NCBI GenBank assembly: GCA_963708455.1
Contig: CAVPSQ010000010.1
Coordinates: forward strand, 1,116,001 to 1,180,000
Source: CAIMUS01 sp963708455
GTDB lineage: Bacteria > Pseudomonadota > Gammaproteobacteria > Competibacterales > Competibacteraceae
DNA length: 64,000 bases
Direction: 5' to 3'
Part shown: positions 37,763 to 46,900 of the stretch, one piece after another
Position numbering within the stretch: position 1 is the first letter of the stretch
Layout: every line of letters begins with the position of its first letter
Notes under the pieces: generated by a model
Seen by the model: only the letters and a program-made list of their open reading frames with translations
Databases searched by the model: none
Told to the model about the DNA's origin: nothing
Made by a program: the position numbers and the translations under genes

Positions 37763-38362
37763 ATGAAGCGTCTATTGATCACCACCTTAATGCTGAGCCT
37801 CGCTCCAGTGGTTTTTGCCAATCCCCCTCATTATCCCAACGTGACCCTTAACGGGAATCTCTGGTCAATTACAGCGTATAACGATTCCGCTCCTACCCAT
37901 ACGCAGTGGGCAACGCAAAACATCTGCTTTTTCCAACAGGGTGTCATCGGCACACATGCCTATGGCATCTGGTACTCGACGACTTTTTTCGACTGGAACG
38001 GCACCTGGCGGCAAGAGGGCGATCAGGTTTTCATGACCGGCGACTATGCCGGGGATTTTCAGGGCAATGCCGTGGGGCATGATGGCATGCAGTGGGAAGT
38101 CGTGACCAGCAACACAGCCAATGAAGGCTACGGACATTGGCATGAGTGGCGCGAAAACAAATTCTATGGCCAGGTCATTGGCTATGCCAATGCCAAGCTA
38201 AGGCGGATCGGCAACTGTCCATTTCAGCCCACCGCCGGCCTTCCTGCGGATCAGATCGAGAGACTGGTGATCGAACAATCGCTGGCGGCGCCGAGGCGGT
38301 ATACCTCCGATGGCGCGGAAGCGCTCGGGCCCAGCGATCCAAAACAGGTGGCGATAAAGTAA
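37763..38362 (+). CDS. Secreted hypothetical protein, 199 aa
   Basis: Signal peptide MKRLLITTLMLSLAPVVFAN. The mature protein is aromatic-rich (NGNLWSITAYNDSAPTHTQW, STTFFDWNGTWRQEGDQVFM). No family recognised. GAGGAG is 9-14 bp before the ATG. A fragment of a paralogue lies at 51683-51737. An IS1182 element starts 4 bp after the stop. Confidence 0.75.
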   Translation: MKRLLITTLMLSLAPVVFANPPHYPNVTLNGNLWSITAYNDSAPTHTQWATQNICFFQQGVIGTHAYGIWYSTTFFDWNGTWRQEGDQVFMTGDYAGDFQGNAVGHDGMQWEVVTSNTANEGYGHWHEWRENKFYGQVIGYANAKLRRIGNCPFQPTAGLPADQIERLVIEQSLAAPRRYTSDGAEALGPSDPKQVAIK

Positions 38363-38366
38363 TCCG

Positions 38367-39926
38367 CTAGGAGTTTGTCTGACTTGCCCAGCATAATGAG
38401 GTAAGATGACCTAACGTACCTGATGAGCCTGGCGATGAGCAACCAATTTATCCCCATAGAACGTGACCAGCCGGTGGTGATCCCGGTGCAGGAGTGGCTG
38501 GCAGAGGATCATCTGGCGCGCTTCATTGTCGAGATCGTGGAGAGTCTGGATGTCACCCCGCTGGAAGCGGCGTACAGTGGTGGCGGCTCGGCGCCCTATC
38601 CACCGAAGATGATGCTGGCACTGTTGTTTTATGGCTATGCCACTGGCATTTTTTCCAGTCGGGCGTTGGAGCGAGCCACCTATGAGCTGATCCCGGTGAT
38701 TTATATCACGGGTAACACGCACCCGGATCACAACAGCATCAATACGTTCCGGAAGCGGTTTCTGGGGGAACTGAAGGGTCTGTTGGTGCAGATTTTGCTA
38801 CGGGCGTATGCGCTGGGGGTGTTGCAGTTAGGCAACGTGAGTTTGGATGGGAGCAAAGTGCACGCCAACGCCAGCAAACATAAGGCGATGAGCTGGGATT
38901 ATGCCAACCGGTTGGAGGAGCAGTTGCAGGCGGAGGTAGAGGCGTTATTACAGCAGGCCGAGGCGAGTCACACCGAGCCGGTCCCCGGGCTGAAGGTGGC
39001 CGACGAAGTGGCGCTCCGGCAGGCCCGGTTGCAGCAGATCGGGGAGGTGAAAGCGGAACTGGAGGCTCGTGCCCAAGCCCGGTATGCGCAGGAGCAAGCG
39101 GCCTATGAAGCGAAGCTGGCCGAGCGGCGGGCGAAGGAACAGGCCCGTGGTCGCAAGTTAGGGGGCCGTCCCCCCAAGCCGCCGGAACCGGGTCCACAGG
39201 ACAAGGATCAAGTCAATTTTACCGACCCGGAGTCGCGCATTATGCCGGTGAGCGGCGGCGGGTTTGAGCAGAGCTACAATGCGCAGGCCGGGGTGGATCA
39301 TGGCAGTCGCCTGATCGTGGAAAACCACGTCAGCCCGAACCCGAACGATAAACAGGAACTGCAACCGGCGCTGGACAACTTCAGCCAGTTACCGGAGGAA
39401 CTCGGTCAGGTCGACCATCTGCTGGCGGACACTGGCTATTTCAGTGAGGCCAACGTCAAGGCTTGTGAACACGCTACCATTACCCCGCTGCTCGCCACGG
39501 GTCGTGCGGAGCATCATCCCACCCTGGAAGAACGCTTTGCTGACCCGGGTAAAGCCCCAGACACCGCTGATCCGGTAGTCCGGATGGAACACCGATTGCA
39601 AACCCCCGAAGGCAAGGCACTGTATGCCAAACGCAAGTCCACCGTCGAGCCGGTGTTTGGCATCATCAAGCACGTGATGGGGTTTCGGCAATTTCTGTTA
39701 CGGGGTTTGCAAGCCGTGCAGGGCGAGTGGAATTTGGTGTGCATCGCCTACAATTTAAAACGGCTGCAAGTATTGGTGGCAGGATAGGTCTGCCTGCAGG
39801 GAGGATAAAGGCGCTCTGAGGGCGATAAATGCCCTCGGAAAGGGCGATAGAAACGCAAAATGTGCGTTTTTTCGGCCTCGTGATAGGAAAATTGAAGTTC
39901 CGACCCTAAGTCAGACAAACTCCTAG
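38367..39926 (+). mobile_element. IS1182-like insertion sequence, about 1.56 kb, complete
   Basis: Perfect 19-bp terminal inverted repeats: CTAGGAGTTTGTCTGACTT at 38367-38385 and its complement at 39908-39926. The outermost CTAG is palindromic and could be the duplicated target. CCG borders both ends. One intact transposase gene lies inside. Confidence 0.92.
38423..39787 (+). CDS. IS1182 family transposase
   Basis: 454 residues, uninterrupted. The N-terminal DUF772 domain (RFIVEIVESLDVTPLEAAYS, YPPKMMLALLFYGYATGIFS) is followed by NVSLDGSKVHANASKHKAMS (first Asp), HLLADTGYFSEANVKACEHA (second Asp) and KRKSTVEPVFGIIKHVMGFR (Glu). A long charged coiled insert lies in the middle, usual for the family. 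Alternative ATG at 38435 (MSNQFIPIERD). Confidence 0.92.
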   Translation: MSLAMSNQFIPIERDQPVVIPVQEWLAEDHLARFIVEIVESLDVTPLEAAYSGGGSAPYPPKMMLALLFYGYATGIFSSRALERATYELIPVIYITGNTHPDHNSINTFRKRFLGELKGLLVQILLRAYALGVLQLGNVSLDGSKVHANASKHKAMSWDYANRLEEQLQAEVEALLQQAEASHTEPVPGLKVADEVALRQARLQQIGEVKAELEARAQARYAQEQAAYEAKLAERRAKEQARGRKLGGRPPKPPEPGPQDKDQVNFTDPESRIMPVSGGGFEQSYNAQAGVDHGSRLIVENHVSPNPNDKQELQPALDNFSQLPEELGQVDHLLADTGYFSEANVKACEHATITPLLATGRAEHHPTLEERFADPGKAPDTADPVVRMEHRLQTPEGKALYAKRKSTVEPVFGIIKHVMGFRQFLLRGLQAVQGEWNLVCIAYNLKRLQVLVAG

Positions 39927-39940
39927 CCGTTGTATTCTCC

Positions 39941-39964
39941 AGGGGCGGTTCGTGAACCGCCCCT
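39941..39964. terminator. Perfect palindrome AGGGGCGGTTC-GT-GAACCGCCCCT
   Basis: An 11-bp stem with a 2-base centre, right after the IS1182 right end. It may be the terminator of the secreted-protein gene displaced by the IS, or of the gene cluster converging from the right. It is followed by a segment also present at 51738. Confidence 0.5.
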
Positions 39965-40017
39965 GCTTAGCCGCTTCAGTTCAAGCAAGTCGAGACTGTT
40001 GCGGCGGCTCGGCGGAA

Positions 40018-41043
40018 TCAACCGGTTCCACGTCTGCTCCAAAGTCGCCACCCCTTCGGTCGTGTCCTGAACGGGTCTTTATCCAAGACCCATAACAACG
40101 GGTCGAGCACCCGGCGTGGAGCAATACTGGTTTGAAGTTGCTGGTCCTTGGGCGATGCGCCCAGGGCGGACACAATACAAAACCGCACGCCGTCAAAATT
40201 ATCATTGGCATTGTTCAAAAAAGCCTTCGCCTGCAAGTGTTCCGCTGTCAGTGTCTGTAATTGCTCGGAGATGGCGAACAACGATTTTTTATAGCTTGGA
40301 TAATCGGCCAGGCCATCGAAGGTTCCAGCCTGAAGATAGTCCCGCAATTCGCTATATTGATCGTGAAACAACGCGATCCATTCATCGGCTTTGGTATACA
40401 CCACCAGCAGGCGCTGAAGCCGGGTATTGCCGCCCAGGTCTGCGATGCCATTTCTGTAGACGGTCAACAGTCTTTCCATCTGTTGGGCCATGTGTTTCCT
40501 TTTCTTCTCTTGGGCCAAGTCGGCACATTCTCGCTCCAGATCCGGAATGCTCAGTAAAAACAAAACCGTCGTGCTGCGGGTTAGGAATTTTGTATAAGTC
40601 ACCATCCGAGCAGACTTTTCAAAACTTTCCCCGGCGGCGTCGTAGCACAGCAAAGTCGCCCCTTTTCCGGTCAGAATTTTTTTCACCTGAACCAGGGTGG
40701 GTTTGGGAAAGTTCTGGGCGGTGGAATTGGGCAACTCCCCTTGCTCCAGCATCTTAATATTGGCGTCCAGCGTTTCCAGGCTGTGGTCACCCAGAGCAGT
40801 TTTATAAAAACCCGGCCAATACTGCGGCAGTTCGTGATGGGCCAGGACATGAAACAACGCAGCCAGATACACGGTTTTGCCGTGCCCGCGAAAGCCGACG
40901 GAACTCAATACTACCGGTGGATACTGGGAATAACCATCCACGTATAAGGCGGGAACGGATTCCTTGCATTCCGAGCAGGTATAACCGGTATTAGCGTTTT
41001 TGGTGAATTGACTTACTTGCGCCAGACAGAAAGGACATAACAT
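40018..41043 (-). CDS. Zinc-ribbon GTPase of conflict-system (double-GTPase) type
   Basis: 341 residues. N-terminal zinc ribbon: CPFCLAQ and CSECKES. The P-loop is SSVGFRGHGKTVYLAALFHV, the G3-like motif LLCYDAAGESFEKSA and the G4-like motif VVYTKADEWIALF. The combination of a Cys pair and G-x-x-G-x-G-K-T resembles the GTPases that accompany GAP1 proteins in bacterial conflict systems. Last gene of the cluster, starting 5 bp after the radical-SAM stop. Family name from memory; a profile search would settle it. Confidence 0.75.
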   Translation of the reverse strand: MLCPFCLAQVSQFTKNANTGYTCSECKESVPALYVDGYSQYPPVVLSSVGFRGHGKTVYLAALFHVLAHHELPQYWPGFYKTALGDHSLETLDANIKMLEQGELPNSTAQNFPKPTLVQVKKILTGKGATLLCYDAAGESFEKSARMVTYTKFLTRSTTVLFLLSIPDLERECADLAQEKKRKHMAQQMERLLTVYRNGIADLGGNTRLQRLLVVYTKADEWIALFHDQYSELRDYLQAGTFDGLADYPSYKKSLFAISEQLQTLTAEHLQAKAFLNNANDNFDGVRFCIVSALGASPKDQQLQTSIAPRRVLDPLLWVLDKDPFRTRPKGWRLWSRRGTG

Positions 41044-41047
41044 CAGC

Positions 41048-41671
41048 TTAATTTTCCAGGACTTGTTTCAGTCGCCGCAGCAGTTCTTCCGGCCAGAAGC
41101 CTGTCACGGCCAGACCATTGGCGTCAAGGGATAACTCGACCTCAGCGGCCGGCGCGGGTTGGGGAGCGGCATCAGCGGCATAGCGCGTGCTCAGGAAATG
41201 CAACTGCTGGTTGGCGCTGCCGCGCCAGCGCAAGGGGGCCGTCTGAGTCTGGATAAAAGGCCCGTCAATCAACAGGTCCAGCCGCGTCAGGAGCGCCCGA
41301 ACTCCAGGGTCGGGGTGGTCTTGCAGTTCCTGCAGGGTGTAACCGCTGTAGCAGACAATCCCTAATCCCTGCGCCTGTAAATGCGCACTGAGCAGCGCCA
41401 GCGGAGCGGCTTGCAAGAACGGTTCACCGCCGCTGTAGGTGACCCCCTCGATGCCCGTAACGGCGAGGATTCGGGTCGCCATCTGCTCGACAGCGATCAG
41501 GTGGCGGGGGGTTATGGGCAGGAATTCGGGATTGATACACCCTGGACAACGCCGGGGACAGCCTTGCAGCCACAGCACAAAGCGCTCGCCGGGACCGTTC
41601 ACCACCGAACGGGCCTGCCAGGCGGCTACGTTCAACATCTCTGTCTTATGCAGTGACTCTGTGGACATCAC
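41048..41671 (-). CDS. Radical-SAM 4Fe-4S protein, NrdG-like activase
   Basis: 207 residues. LQGCPRRCPGCINPEF gives the CxxxCxxC cluster motif, and GVTYSGGEPFLQAAPLALLS the SAM-binding GGE. Size and motifs match activating enzymes of the anaerobic ribonucleotide reductase type, but no reductase gene is near. The context between the GAP1-like and GTPase genes suggests modification of a cluster partner. Overlaps the upstream gene's stop by 4 bp. Confidence 0.85.
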   Translation of the reverse strand: MMSTESLHKTEMLNVAAWQARSVVNGPGERFVLWLQGCPRRCPGCINPEFLPITPRHLIAVEQMATRILAVTGIEGVTYSGGEPFLQAAPLALLSAHLQAQGLGIVCYSGYTLQELQDHPDPGVRALLTRLDLLIDGPFIQTQTAPLRWRGSANQQLHFLSTRYAADAAPQPAPAAEVELSLDANGLAVTGFWPEELLRRLKQVLEN

Positions 41672-43294
41672 GGGCGCAACCAGTGTTTAAGCCCGGCCAG
41701 GACCCCGCCGGTGGATTGCTCTTCCTGAACTGCATTCAGGGCTTCGGCAAACTCGGGCGGAATGTCCGCTGCGTGTGGAGCGATGATCTGCTCCAATGCC
41801 CGCTGTTCCCGAGGGCGCAACTCCTTCAGCAGCGGAGCCAGGGGAGCAAGGGCGGCGGCTTCCTGCTGCTGTAGCAGGGCGCTGACCAATTCCGGCAGGG
41901 ACAGCGGCGCAGCGAACCGTTCAGCTAGCCAGCCGCGTACGAAGTGTTCGCCACGTTCGGGCAGCAGCAGGCACAGGGGCAGTGCGCCGCCGGCGCGCAG
42001 CAGGGGTGGGAGCAGTGCCTCGTAGGCAGCGGGTTCCAGACAGATCAGTTCAGCCCGCAAGTCTTGCCACTGGCCCTCCCAGATCAGGGACAACAACGCC
42101 AGGTGGGGATGGGGATGGCGGCGCAGCCATTCTGTAAGGGCGCGCTGCACGGCCGGCGCGGGTGGCTTCGCACCGGGCCGGGTCAGCCGGCTCCACAGCC
42201 ATTCCGCCAATACCGGCGGCGCAAAGCCCTGGCGTAATTCCGCGTAGCGCTCGCGGTCGGTCCGTTGTGGTTGGACATCGGCCCGCACAATATCCGCCAA
42301 GACCGCCGGCAGCGCATCCGTCAGTCGTTCATACACCCGCTGTTCAGCCTGCGCCGGGGCGGCGCGGAACACCGCCGCCAGAACCGGCTCCGGCACGTCC
42401 GCCGGCAAGGCAGTGACCGGCAGGGTTCCCTCCAGCCAGCAGCAAAGGGAGTAAGCGGTTTCCCGCTCGTGCTCGATACCGGGTTCGCGGTCTTGCAGTC
42501 GCGCCACCGCCCAGCACTCGAAGGCGGTGCGGGGGACGGGCGGCGCGGCGTCATCGAGCAAGGCCCGCTGCGTTACGTCCACCCGAATGAACCGCCCCGG
42601 CGGCGGAGTTTCCGGCAGACCTATCGCCCAGAAAGGGGTGGCGATGAAATTGCCCTCATGGAAAAAGCTGTCGAAGCTGCACGCGGGGTTCAGAGCCACC
42701 GGCACTGCCATCAGCACCTCGGCGAGCGCCTGCTCGACCTCGGCGGGCGGGCCGATAAACGCCAGCGCTTGGCGTTCTCCAACCATCGTCTCGGCGCGCA
42801 GCGCGTAGAGGGTCAGGCGCTGCATGGCTACTACGGGCCATTGTCTGCGAGGGGCGCTCGTCGCTGCCAAGGTCAGAGTAAGCGGCGCAATATCGCCGCT
42901 GGCCTCTGTCGCCCGCAGCCAGCGCCTGATCCAGACTGGTCAGAAACGGAAAGCTTTGCAGCAGAGCGATAGGATTCAGACCCTCGGCGATCCAGTCGGT
43001 CCGGTCGAACACCAGGGCATGGGCCAGATAACGGCCTTTGCGGCCAAAGGCGTCGGTGTCTTCCAGGGGAACGATGCGCGCCAATACCAACTTGTCCTGT
43101 CCCAAAGGAAAAAACAGGCCCTTCGGCGGATTGCCGGCGCCGTGCGCGTAAAACAGGCGCGGCTCGATGGCGTCCACCTCCGCCTCGCTGAGACGCGACT
43201 GGCTGTAGAACAGGGTTTGAAAGCCGCTCCGCTGGTGGGGCGAGCGGTCTTTCTCGACATTGGCGTACAGCAGTTGCGCGGCGATGATCGGCAT
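41668..43294 (-). CDS. GTPase-associated protein 1 (GAP1)-like, one frameshift
   Basis: The N-terminal frame starts MPIIAAQLLYANVEKDRSPH then RSGFQTLFYS, with GRYLAHALVFDRTDW; this resembles the GAP1 N-terminal domain. Near 42895-42925 the frame shifts. The second frame reads SGDIAPLTLTLAATSAPRRQ, then 380 helical residues ending GVLAGLKHWLRP. About 540 residues in all. GAP1 proteins are described as partners of conflict-system GTPases; one lies two genes downstream here. Function in the cell unknown. Confidence 0.7.
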
Positions 43295-43366
43295 GGAGTT
43301 TTTTTCCTTCAGGCAGTTTTCTCTTTTCTCTAATGATGCCGAAGTTCAGACATGGATGCTCCCTAA

Positions 43367-43606
43367 TTACACCAGCGGGACTGAATCGTCGTAGAGCGTC
43401 TCGGGCGCAACATCAATATCACCTGGCCACACCACCGTGCCGTAATCCACCCGTACCCGCTCGAACACGGTGGGCGACGCAATTCGGTTCCAAGGCTTTA
43501 TTGCAAGGAGCGGTCGCATATCGAAACGGCGATGCTCGCCATTCTCGAATTCGAGATCGAGTTGAAACCCGGATCGAGGCACAACAGCAATTATGTCGAG
43601 CAACAT
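43367..43606 (-). CDS. DUF2442 family protein
   Basis: 79 residues: MLLDIIAVVPRSGFQLDLEF, then FDMRPLLAIKPWNRIASPTV and GTVVWPGDIDVAPETLYDDS, typical of DUF2442. It partners DUF4160 just upstream, a pair often considered toxin-antitoxin-like. A start 12 bp earlier is possible and overlaps the DUF4160 stop. Confidence 0.85.
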   Translation of the reverse strand: MLLDIIAVVPRSGFQLDLEFENGEHRRFDMRPLLAIKPWNRIASPTVFERVRVDYGTVVWPGDIDVAPETLYDDSVPLV

Positions 43607-43614
43607 GAGCAACC

Positions 43615-43884
43615 TCACTGAAGGGGAGCGATACGAAACGGCTCTTCACCATTGATAGCCAGTTCCCAATCCACCAATAATTCTTCCTTGTGTATCTCGA
43701 TCCATGCTTGAACCATCTTGAGCTGCTTGGTTGGCAACGATCCGTCGAGAACCGAGCCATCGTCAATCGAAACTGCCGCGTTTTTCCCTTGGTACCGCAC
43801 GTGAATGTGTGGAAGATGATGGCGGCGATTGTCACGGAAGTACATCAAGATCAATATACCGTAGAACATGCTGATGGTAGGCAT
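43615..43884 (-). CDS. DUF4160 family protein
   Basis: 89 residues: MPTISMFYGILILMYFRDNR, then HHLPHIHVRYQGKNAAVSID and EELLVDWELAINGEEPF, the DUF4160 signature. Two-gene unit with DUF2442. The unit sits inside the larger conflict cluster and has its own plausible ribosome binding site. Confidence 0.88.
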   Translation of the reverse strand: MPTISMFYGILILMYFRDNRRHHLPHIHVRYQGKNAAVSIDDGSVLDGSLPTKQLKMVQAWIEIHKEELLVDWELAINGEEPFRIAPLQ

Positions 43885-43943
43885 GGTGAGTATTCCACAC
43901 GTTGGATCCGAAAAGCGGTCTTAAGAACCATAAGAAAGAACCT

Positions 43944-44749
43944 TTACGCCACGCCAAGAGTTTCCTCAAGAGTGGTTGCAGTAAGCAATCGCACACTCCA
44001 AAGCTGCAATTCTTCCAAGGAAGCTTTCTCGATTCGCGCTATCGTCTCGGCAGGCAAAGGACCAAACTTGGTGGTCAATTGTTCAAGCAGAAAGGCTATG
44101 CTGCCGTCGAGTCTTCTCCTGGCTTCAATTTCGGCCCGGCCCTTGGCTTCGCCCTCAGCGCGTACCGCCTCCAGGTCGGCGTATCCCCGCCGTTGCAGCA
44201 AATTACGCAAAGTGACCGCATACGCTACTTCCGGTCATAGAGCGCCTCCACTGGGACTGGATTTTTGAGTATCCCAGGCGCCTCCAGCAGTTGTCCCGGC
44301 TGGTACAGTTGAACCGGTTGCTGCGGCCGGTGAACCTCTACATAAGGCGAATCACTCAAGCGAACAACCCAGACCAGGCGGGTTCCAGCCTTCAGCAGGT
44401 CCGCAATTTTCTCGGCAAGCTCCACCTCGTCCTGTCCAGAATCCGCGTATTCCAACGCTAGCAACGGCGCGCCCTGAACCCAGCCGGGCACATCGGGGAT
44501 CTCACCCACTGCGACATCCGGCGCCCGCAAGGTATCGGGTTCGGGAGCAAAGCCGGTATCCACACCCGCTTCGGTTACGGCGGGGTCGCTATCAAGCACC
44601 ATCCCTCCCAGCAGATTGGCGCGTGACCCGCGTCCTCCGGTCGGCAGACACAGGATAGCGTGGCCATTGGAAAGCTCATAAGGGTCGCCGGAACGCAGGT
44701 GTTCGGCTTTGAAGGGGCCTTTGGTCGTCGGTAAATTTTTCGTGCTCAT
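43944..44749 (-). CDS. Uma2-type PD-(D/E)XK nuclease, frameshifted at about 44228
   Basis: First frame: MSTKNLPTTKGPFKAEHLRS, RAPDVAVGEIPDVPGW and APLLALEYADSGQDEVELAE, i.e. the PD...ExE core of Uma2 (DUF820), to ALYDRK-stop at 44225. Restoring one base continues VAYAVTLRNLLQRRGYADLE and the usual EGEAKGRAEIEARRRLDG tail to 43944. Uma2 proteins are abundant solitary nuclease-fold proteins of uncertain role. It lies 12 bp after the PEGA-HEAT gene. Confidence 0.8.
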
Positions 44750-44761
44750 CGGTCGGCTCCA

Positions 44762-46900
44762 TTAGGAAGTCAAGAGGTTGAACCGGTCGGCCAACATGCG
44801 CCGGGTATTTTCGGGTAGCGATAGCTGATCGTGAATCCGCACTGGGATTTTCTTCAAGGCCCGGCTGCGGTGATGATCCTCACTCAGGGCATTCAATACG
44901 GAGTTTACCGCATAGTCGTAGTCGAGGGTTTGGCCCGGTGACGGCGGGTATAGGTCCAGGCGGTCGATGTCGGCGCTGCGTGCCTGACGGCTGGCTGGGT
45001 CAAAGAGCGAAATGCTTAGCTCGCCGGGGGCGGTGGCAGATGGCATAGCGCCGATTATCCCGACGAGGCGCTTTGCGGTCACAAAATCCCTTTGGCCACA
45101 GGACCGGCAGACGAAATAGTCGGCGAAATCCTGATGCTGGCGGGGTTCTTCGACCATCAGCAGCCGCCCACTCCAGCGTACCTGCCAGGGGAGGCCGGGC
45201 TCTAATCGAAAACGGTGATAATCCCTTTGGCACAGCCAGTGGGCCGCCTGTTTGCTCGCCTTAAGCCAAGGCAGAAAGCGGGCGCTGAGGAGTACGCTCA
45301 CGAGACCCAAGACTGGCCACGCCAGCAGGACAGCGCCGATCAGGAGGAGGGAATCCAGGGCGGTGGTGGAAAAGTAATGGTTCCAGAAGTTGGTTTGGAG
45401 GTAAAGAAATCCAACCACTCCGCCAAGTACCCCGCCAAGCACCGCGCCAAGCCCCACGCCAAGCCTCGCGCCAGGCTTGGCGCCAAGCCTTGCGCCAAGC
45501 ATCCCGCCAAGCACCGTGCCAAGCTCCGCACCAAGCACCGCGCTAATCCCCGCGCCAAACCCCGCGTCAAGCACCGCGCCAAGCACCGCGCCAAGCACCG
45601 TGCCAAGCCCCACGACAAATCCCACGACAAGCTCCCCGCCAACAAGCCCCACGACAAATCCCCCCGTGAAAAATCCCATGAGGCACTTGGCGGCAAGCAC
45701 CTCCCTCGCGCCAAACTCCGCGCCAACCCCCGCGCCAAGCCCCGCGAAAGGCACCGCGACAATCACCGTGCCAAGCCCCGTATCATTCATCGCGATGCGA
45801 ATCAAACTATCCTCCCAAAAACTCTTCTCCAATTTACTATGCCACGGAAGAGAAGGAACAGCCCACAAGATGACTAGACCCACCAGCAAGGCGATAAACC
45901 CCGCCCTCAGGTTCCAATAGAACAACCAGCCAATCGGCAAAGCGAGGATCAAGGACAAGGATCCAAGCCTGCCGAAGGTGGATAGCCACCATCCCCTATT
46001 CCAGAAGGCCAGCACAGCCCATATCAGCAGCAGCCAGAACCACGTCATGGGTGACAGGAGCCAATACATGGGAGAAGTGCGCGGAACCCAGAGCCATTCG
46101 GTGTTAGGCAGAGTCGGTGGGGTGGAATAGATAGCGCGCCAGAGTGCCAAGTCGCCCGATTGCGCTGCATCTACCAGGGCCGTGAACGCGGCGGGGTCGC
46201 CAATCTTTCGCAGCGTCTCGGCAACAAGTCGGCGCACACCTGGATGTAAATTGCGATCCTTCAGCAACTGCCCTAAAGCTGAGACTGCGGCAGGGCCGCC
46301 GATCTTTCGCAGCGTCTCGGCAACAAGTCGGCGCACACCTGGATGTAAATCGCGATCCTGCAGCAACTGCCCTAAAGCCGGGACTGCGGTTGGGCCGATG
46401 TTCACTAGCGCTCGGGCGGCTTCTTCATCATCTTCACTCCCAGGAAAACCCGTACTGGCTTTCAGTCGTTCCGCCCAGGTACGGATTTCTCTCTCCCGCA
46501 GCGCTTCCCCTTCCGTTCGGGAAGCGGCAACGGTCGGGGCTGGCTCCGGTTTCGCTGTCACCGGCGGCATGATCGCTGGCGGTGGTTGCTCCGACACTGC
46601 CGTTGCCGGGCGGTCGAGAGGTTGTAACGCCACCGCCAAGGTGAACGGCTGTTTTCCCAGGCGAATCCTTTGCCGAAGGGTTTGATAGCCTTTGTGGCTG
46701 ACTTCGAGGTCGTAATCACCAGGGAGCAGCCGGATACCTGGCTGATAGGGAGAACGGATGTTGAGAATACGCACCCGGCTGTCAGCGGGGGTGGGCTGCA
46801 CCGTGAGCGGGTAGCTTTCCCGAGCGAATGCGGTGGAAGCGATGAGCCACAACCCGATCCACACGCAACCGATGAGGAAGGGACGATTGGTTTTCTTCAT
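44762..46900 (-). CDS. PEGA-HEAT multipass membrane protein with glycine-zipper array
   Basis: 712 residues. Signal peptide (GCVWIGLWLIASTAFA). PEGA domain at about 30-95 (LLPGDYDLEVSHKGYQTLRQ). Two 33-residue HEAT repeats at about 165-235 (LHPGVRRLVAETLRKIG twice). Then membrane helices, followed by about 120 residues of GxxLGAxLG repeats (VLGAVLGAVLDAGFGAG) and more helices. A C-terminal cytosolic part has CRSCG. The start overlaps the FGE-like stop (ATGA), so it is translationally coupled. Probably the membrane component of the cluster. Confidence 0.8.
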   Translation of the reverse strand: MKKTNRPFLIGCVWIGLWLIASTAFARESYPLTVQPTPADSRVRILNIRSPYQPGIRLLPGDYDLEVSHKGYQTLRQRIRLGKQPFTLAVALQPLDRPATAVSEQPPPAIMPPVTAKPEPAPTVAASRTEGEALREREIRTWAERLKASTGFPGSEDDEEAARALVNIGPTAVPALGQLLQDRDLHPGVRRLVAETLRKIGGPAAVSALGQLLKDRNLHPGVRRLVAETLRKIGDPAAFTALVDAAQSGDLALWRAIYSTPPTLPNTEWLWVPRTSPMYWLLSPMTWFWLLLIWAVLAFWNRGWWLSTFGRLGSLSLILALPIGWLFYWNLRAGFIALLVGLVILWAVPSLPWHSKLEKSFWEDSLIRIAMNDTGLGTVIVAVPFAGLGAGVGAEFGAREVLAAKCLMGFFTGGFVVGLVGGELVVGFVVGLGTVLGAVLGAVLDAGFGAGISAVLGAELGTVLGGMLGARLGAKPGARLGVGLGAVLGGVLGGVVGFLYLQTNFWNHYFSTTALDSLLLIGAVLLAWPVLGLVSVLLSARFLPWLKASKQAAHWLCQRDYHRFRLEPGLPWQVRWSGRLLMVEEPRQHQDFADYFVCRSCGQRDFVTAKRLVGIIGAMPSATAPGELSISLFDPASRQARSADIDRLDLYPPSPGQTLDYDYAVNSVLNALSEDHHRSRALKKIPVRIHDQLSLPENTRRMLADRFNLLTS
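45410..45770. repeat. Degenerate short tandem array coding glycine-zipper helices
   Basis: Units close to CGCGCCAAGCACCG (about 12-15 bp) recur roughly 20 times, encoding GAVLGAVLG-type stretches on the minus strand. It is a slippage-prone array inside the PEGA-HEAT gene, not a CRISPR array (no constant spacers). Confidence 0.8.
46201..46398. repeat. Two tandem 99-bp repeats (HEAT units)
   Basis: Two consecutive 99-bp units, starting at 46201 and 46300 with CAATCTTTCG and CGATCTTTCG, are nearly identical over most of their length. Each encodes one 33-residue HEAT repeat. The near identity points to recent duplication. Confidence 0.8.

Noticed and set aside
41048..41671. Anaerobic ribonucleotide reductase locus
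   Set aside because: The radical-SAM protein is NrdG-like, but no nrdD or related gene is present; its operon is the conflict cluster.
45410..45770. CRISPR-like short repeat array
   Set aside because: Units are 12-15 bp, degenerate and without spacers, and they translate into regular glycine-zipper helices in a long ORF.
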